A stretch of 47,771 nucleotides of DNA from positions 1 through 47,771 of the forward strand of contig JACCWM010000196.1 in NCBI GenBank assembly GCA_013697635.1, given 5' to 3'. The DNA is from Lujinxingiaceae bacterium (lineage in GTDB: Bacteria; Myxococcota_A; Bradymonadia; Bradymonadales; Bradymonadaceae). Every line of letters starts with the position of its first letter. The stretch's first letter is position 1. The notes under the pieces are model-generated. The model saw only the letters and a list, made by a program, of their open reading frames with translations, searched no databases and was not told the DNA's origin. Shown in pieces: positions 46,226 to 47,771 of the stretch. The position numbers and the translations under genes are program-made.

Positions 46226-47771
46226 TCAAGGGACCCGACCGGCATCCGGCGCCAGCCGCTCGTGCAGGTAGCTGTAGATCAAGGCATGGAGGTGGGCGCG
46301 CTGACGCTGGTTGGCCGCGCCGCCGTGGCCGCCCTCGACGTTCTCGTAATAAAGCACGTCGTGGCCTTGGTCGAGCATTCGGGCCACCATGCGGCGCGCG
46401 TGGCCGGGGTGGACGCGGTCGTCGCGTGTCGAGGTGGTGAAGAAGACCTTCGGGTAGGTGACGCCGGCGCGCACATTTTGATACGGCGAGTAGGCGCTCA
46501 AATAAGCCCAGTCACCGGGTTCGTCGGGGTTGCCGTACTCGGCCATCCAACTCGCGCCGGCCAGCAGGCGATGGTAGCGCTGCATGTCGAGCAGGGGCAC
46601 CTCGCAGACCACTGCGCCAAAGAGTTCGGGGCGCTGGACCATGACGGAGGCGACCAGCAGGCCGCCGTTGCTGCCACCCTGAATGCCCAGGTGCGCGGGC
46701 GAGGTGATCTTGCGCGCGATCAGGTCGTCGGCGACGGCGATAAAGTCGTCGAAGGCGCGCTGGCGGTTTTCTTTGAGCGCGGCCTGGTGCCAGGCCGGCC
46801 CGAACTCTCCGCCGCCACGGATGTTCGCCAGCACGTAGACTCCGCCCCGGCTCAACCAGCTCTCGCCGAGAACGCCCGAGTAGTAGGGCGTCATCGAGAT
46901 CTCAAAGCCGCCATAACCCTCGAGCAGGGTTGGCGCGCGGCCGTCGGCGACAAAATCGCGCGGCGCGACCAGGAAATACGGCACCATCGTGCCATCGGCC
47001 GACTTCGCCTCGTGTTGCGTTGCCTGCATCGTCGTGGCGTCAAACCAGGCCGGCTCCGAGCGCACCTGGTGGTGCTCGTCGCAGCCTGCATCAGCCTCGA
47101 AGATGCTCGTCGGGCTCAAAAAGCCGGTGTAGCGGTAGAAGAACCGGTCCGTGGTGCGACTTGTATCGAGCCAGTCGACGCTGCCCATCGTCGGCACAGC
47201 GAGCTCCTTTTGCTGCCAGGCTTGCCCATCAAACGTGTAACTTATCAGCCCGCCGACGACGTTATCGAGCACGCTCACGAGCACGGTACTTCGCGTCGTC
47301 GAGACCCCCTGCACCGACTGTCGCGGCCCCGGCTGGAACACCGCCACAAAGGCCGCATCGCCACGCACCACGGCGTCGATGCTCGCGGCGATCAGCGCAC
47401 CCTGGCCAAAGCTCACACCGCCGCGTTGCCAGCTCGAGCGAAGCTCAACGAGCAGTTGCCCGTTGATCACTGCGGCAATCTTGGCGTCCGCGGGCAAATC
47501 GAGCCGGTGAAGGGTCGCGTCGCGGTATAAGAACTGCTCCTGCGTATAAAACGTCGGCATCTTCACGACGAAATCATAGGCGCTGTCCTGGTCCCAGATT
47601 CGCATGCCGTACGCGAGCATGTCCTCCTTGCCTGCTTCGTAGACGAGCGTCGCCGCGCTCGCAGGCGTGCCGCGCTCCCAGAGGTAGACGCGCCTCGGAT
47701 AGCCCGACGTGGTCATCTCCTCCTCCTCGAAGGCCGGCGAGTAGAAGACGCTGTCGCGGTCGCGCCAGCCC
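46226..47771 (-). CDS. Prolyl oligopeptidase, S9A family (N-terminus beyond window)
   Basis: The frame is open to the window edge; codons upstream of an internal ATG at 47716 read as family sequence (GWRDRDSVFYSPAFEEEE), so the true start lies outside. About 515 aa are visible: the seven-bladed propeller (in part), then the alpha/beta hydrolase with GGGEFGPAWHQAA, nucleophile Ser in GIQGGSNGGLLVAS, Asp in TSTRDDRVHP and His in EGGHGGAAN. S9A enzymes cut after Pro in short peptides; here it may be cytoplasmic or periplasmic. It is convergent with the response regulator, with element G between. Confidence 0.93.
   Translation of the reverse strand, partial: GWRDRDSVFYSPAFEEEEMTTSGYPRRVYLWERGTPASAATLVYEAGKEDMLAYGMRIWDQDSAYDFVVKMPTFYTQEQFLYRDATLHRLDLPADAKIAAVINGQLLVELRSSWQRGGVSFGQGALIAASIDAVVRGDAAFVAVFQPGPRQSVQGVSTTRSTVLVSVLDNVVGGLISYTFDGQAWQQKELAVPTMGSVDWLDTSRTTDRFFYRYTGFLSPTSIFEADAGCDEHHQVRSEPAWFDATTMQATQHEAKSADGTMVPYFLVAPRDFVADGRAPTLLEGYGGFEISMTPYYSGVLGESWLSRGGVYVLANIRGGGEFGPAWHQAALKENRQRAFDDFIAVADDLIARKITSPAHLGIQGGSNGGLLVASVMVQRPELFGAVVCEVPLLDMQRYHRLLAGASWMAEYGNPDEPGDWAYLSAYSPYQNVRAGVTYPKVFFTTSTRDDRVHPGHARRMVARMLDQGHDVLYYENVEGGHGGAANQRQRAHLHALIYSYLHERLAPDAGRVP

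Overview
The window is 47.8 kb of GC-rich, densely coding bacterial DNA. The best reading is a chromosome segment of a Myxococcota-type deltaproteobacterium, possibly a Bradymonas relative (inference). Pointers are a MYXO-CTERM-like sorting tail on the first protein, lipoproteins with Asp/Pro/Thr/Gly-rich linkers, a fused CcoN-CcoO oxidase, a globin-coupled histidine kinase paired with an NtrC-type regulator, and several sigma-54 promoter matches. I saw no rRNA, tRNA, CRISPR array or prophage.

Layout. (1) 1-1144: 3' part of a repeat-containing surface protein, followed by a bidirectional terminator. (2) 11535 down to 1311, minus strand: a five-gene block. Three tandem 745-859 aa paralogs overlap by 4 bp each. 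They resemble an Hsp90-type GHKL module whose ATP-binding motifs are eroded. A fourth gene encodes a GHKL protein with intact motifs, and the last encodes a free-standing GyrA C-terminal pinwheel. This is the strongest candidate for an undescribed system. (3) 11875-17483, plus: a PEGA-type membrane protein, an FAH-family enzyme, gyrB and a small membrane protein with an Asp-rich tail. (4) 17595-22374: catabolic-type enzymes (M20 amidohydrolase, BKACE, a VOC-cupin fusion, and an atypical SDR lacking the catalytic Tyr). (5) 22397-34526: large lipoproteins, a REP-associated tyrosine transposase (RAYT), a DedA-like membrane protein, an RpoH-type sigma factor and a P2-type cation ATPase; the last two diverge from two facing sigma-54 promoter matches. 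(6) 34660-46103: the cbb3 oxidase locus, ccoNO-Q-P-G-H-I-S, followed without a real break by an oxygen-sensor kinase (globin domain) and a sigma-54 activator. A TauE/SafE-like gene diverges from it. The shared upstream region carries a sigma-54 match in each direction and palindromes between them, which suggests an autoregulated oxygen-responsive circuit. (7) 46226-end, minus: a prolyl oligopeptidase cut by the window edge.

Scattered through the intergenic spaces are seven copies of an unannotated element. Each has a CGGGGG-like box, exactly 41 nt, then a box resembling ATGSAAGCCCGGCTGCC. Two copies carry short tandem expansions of their end, and one lies just upstream of the RAYT gene. I found no named family that fits it.
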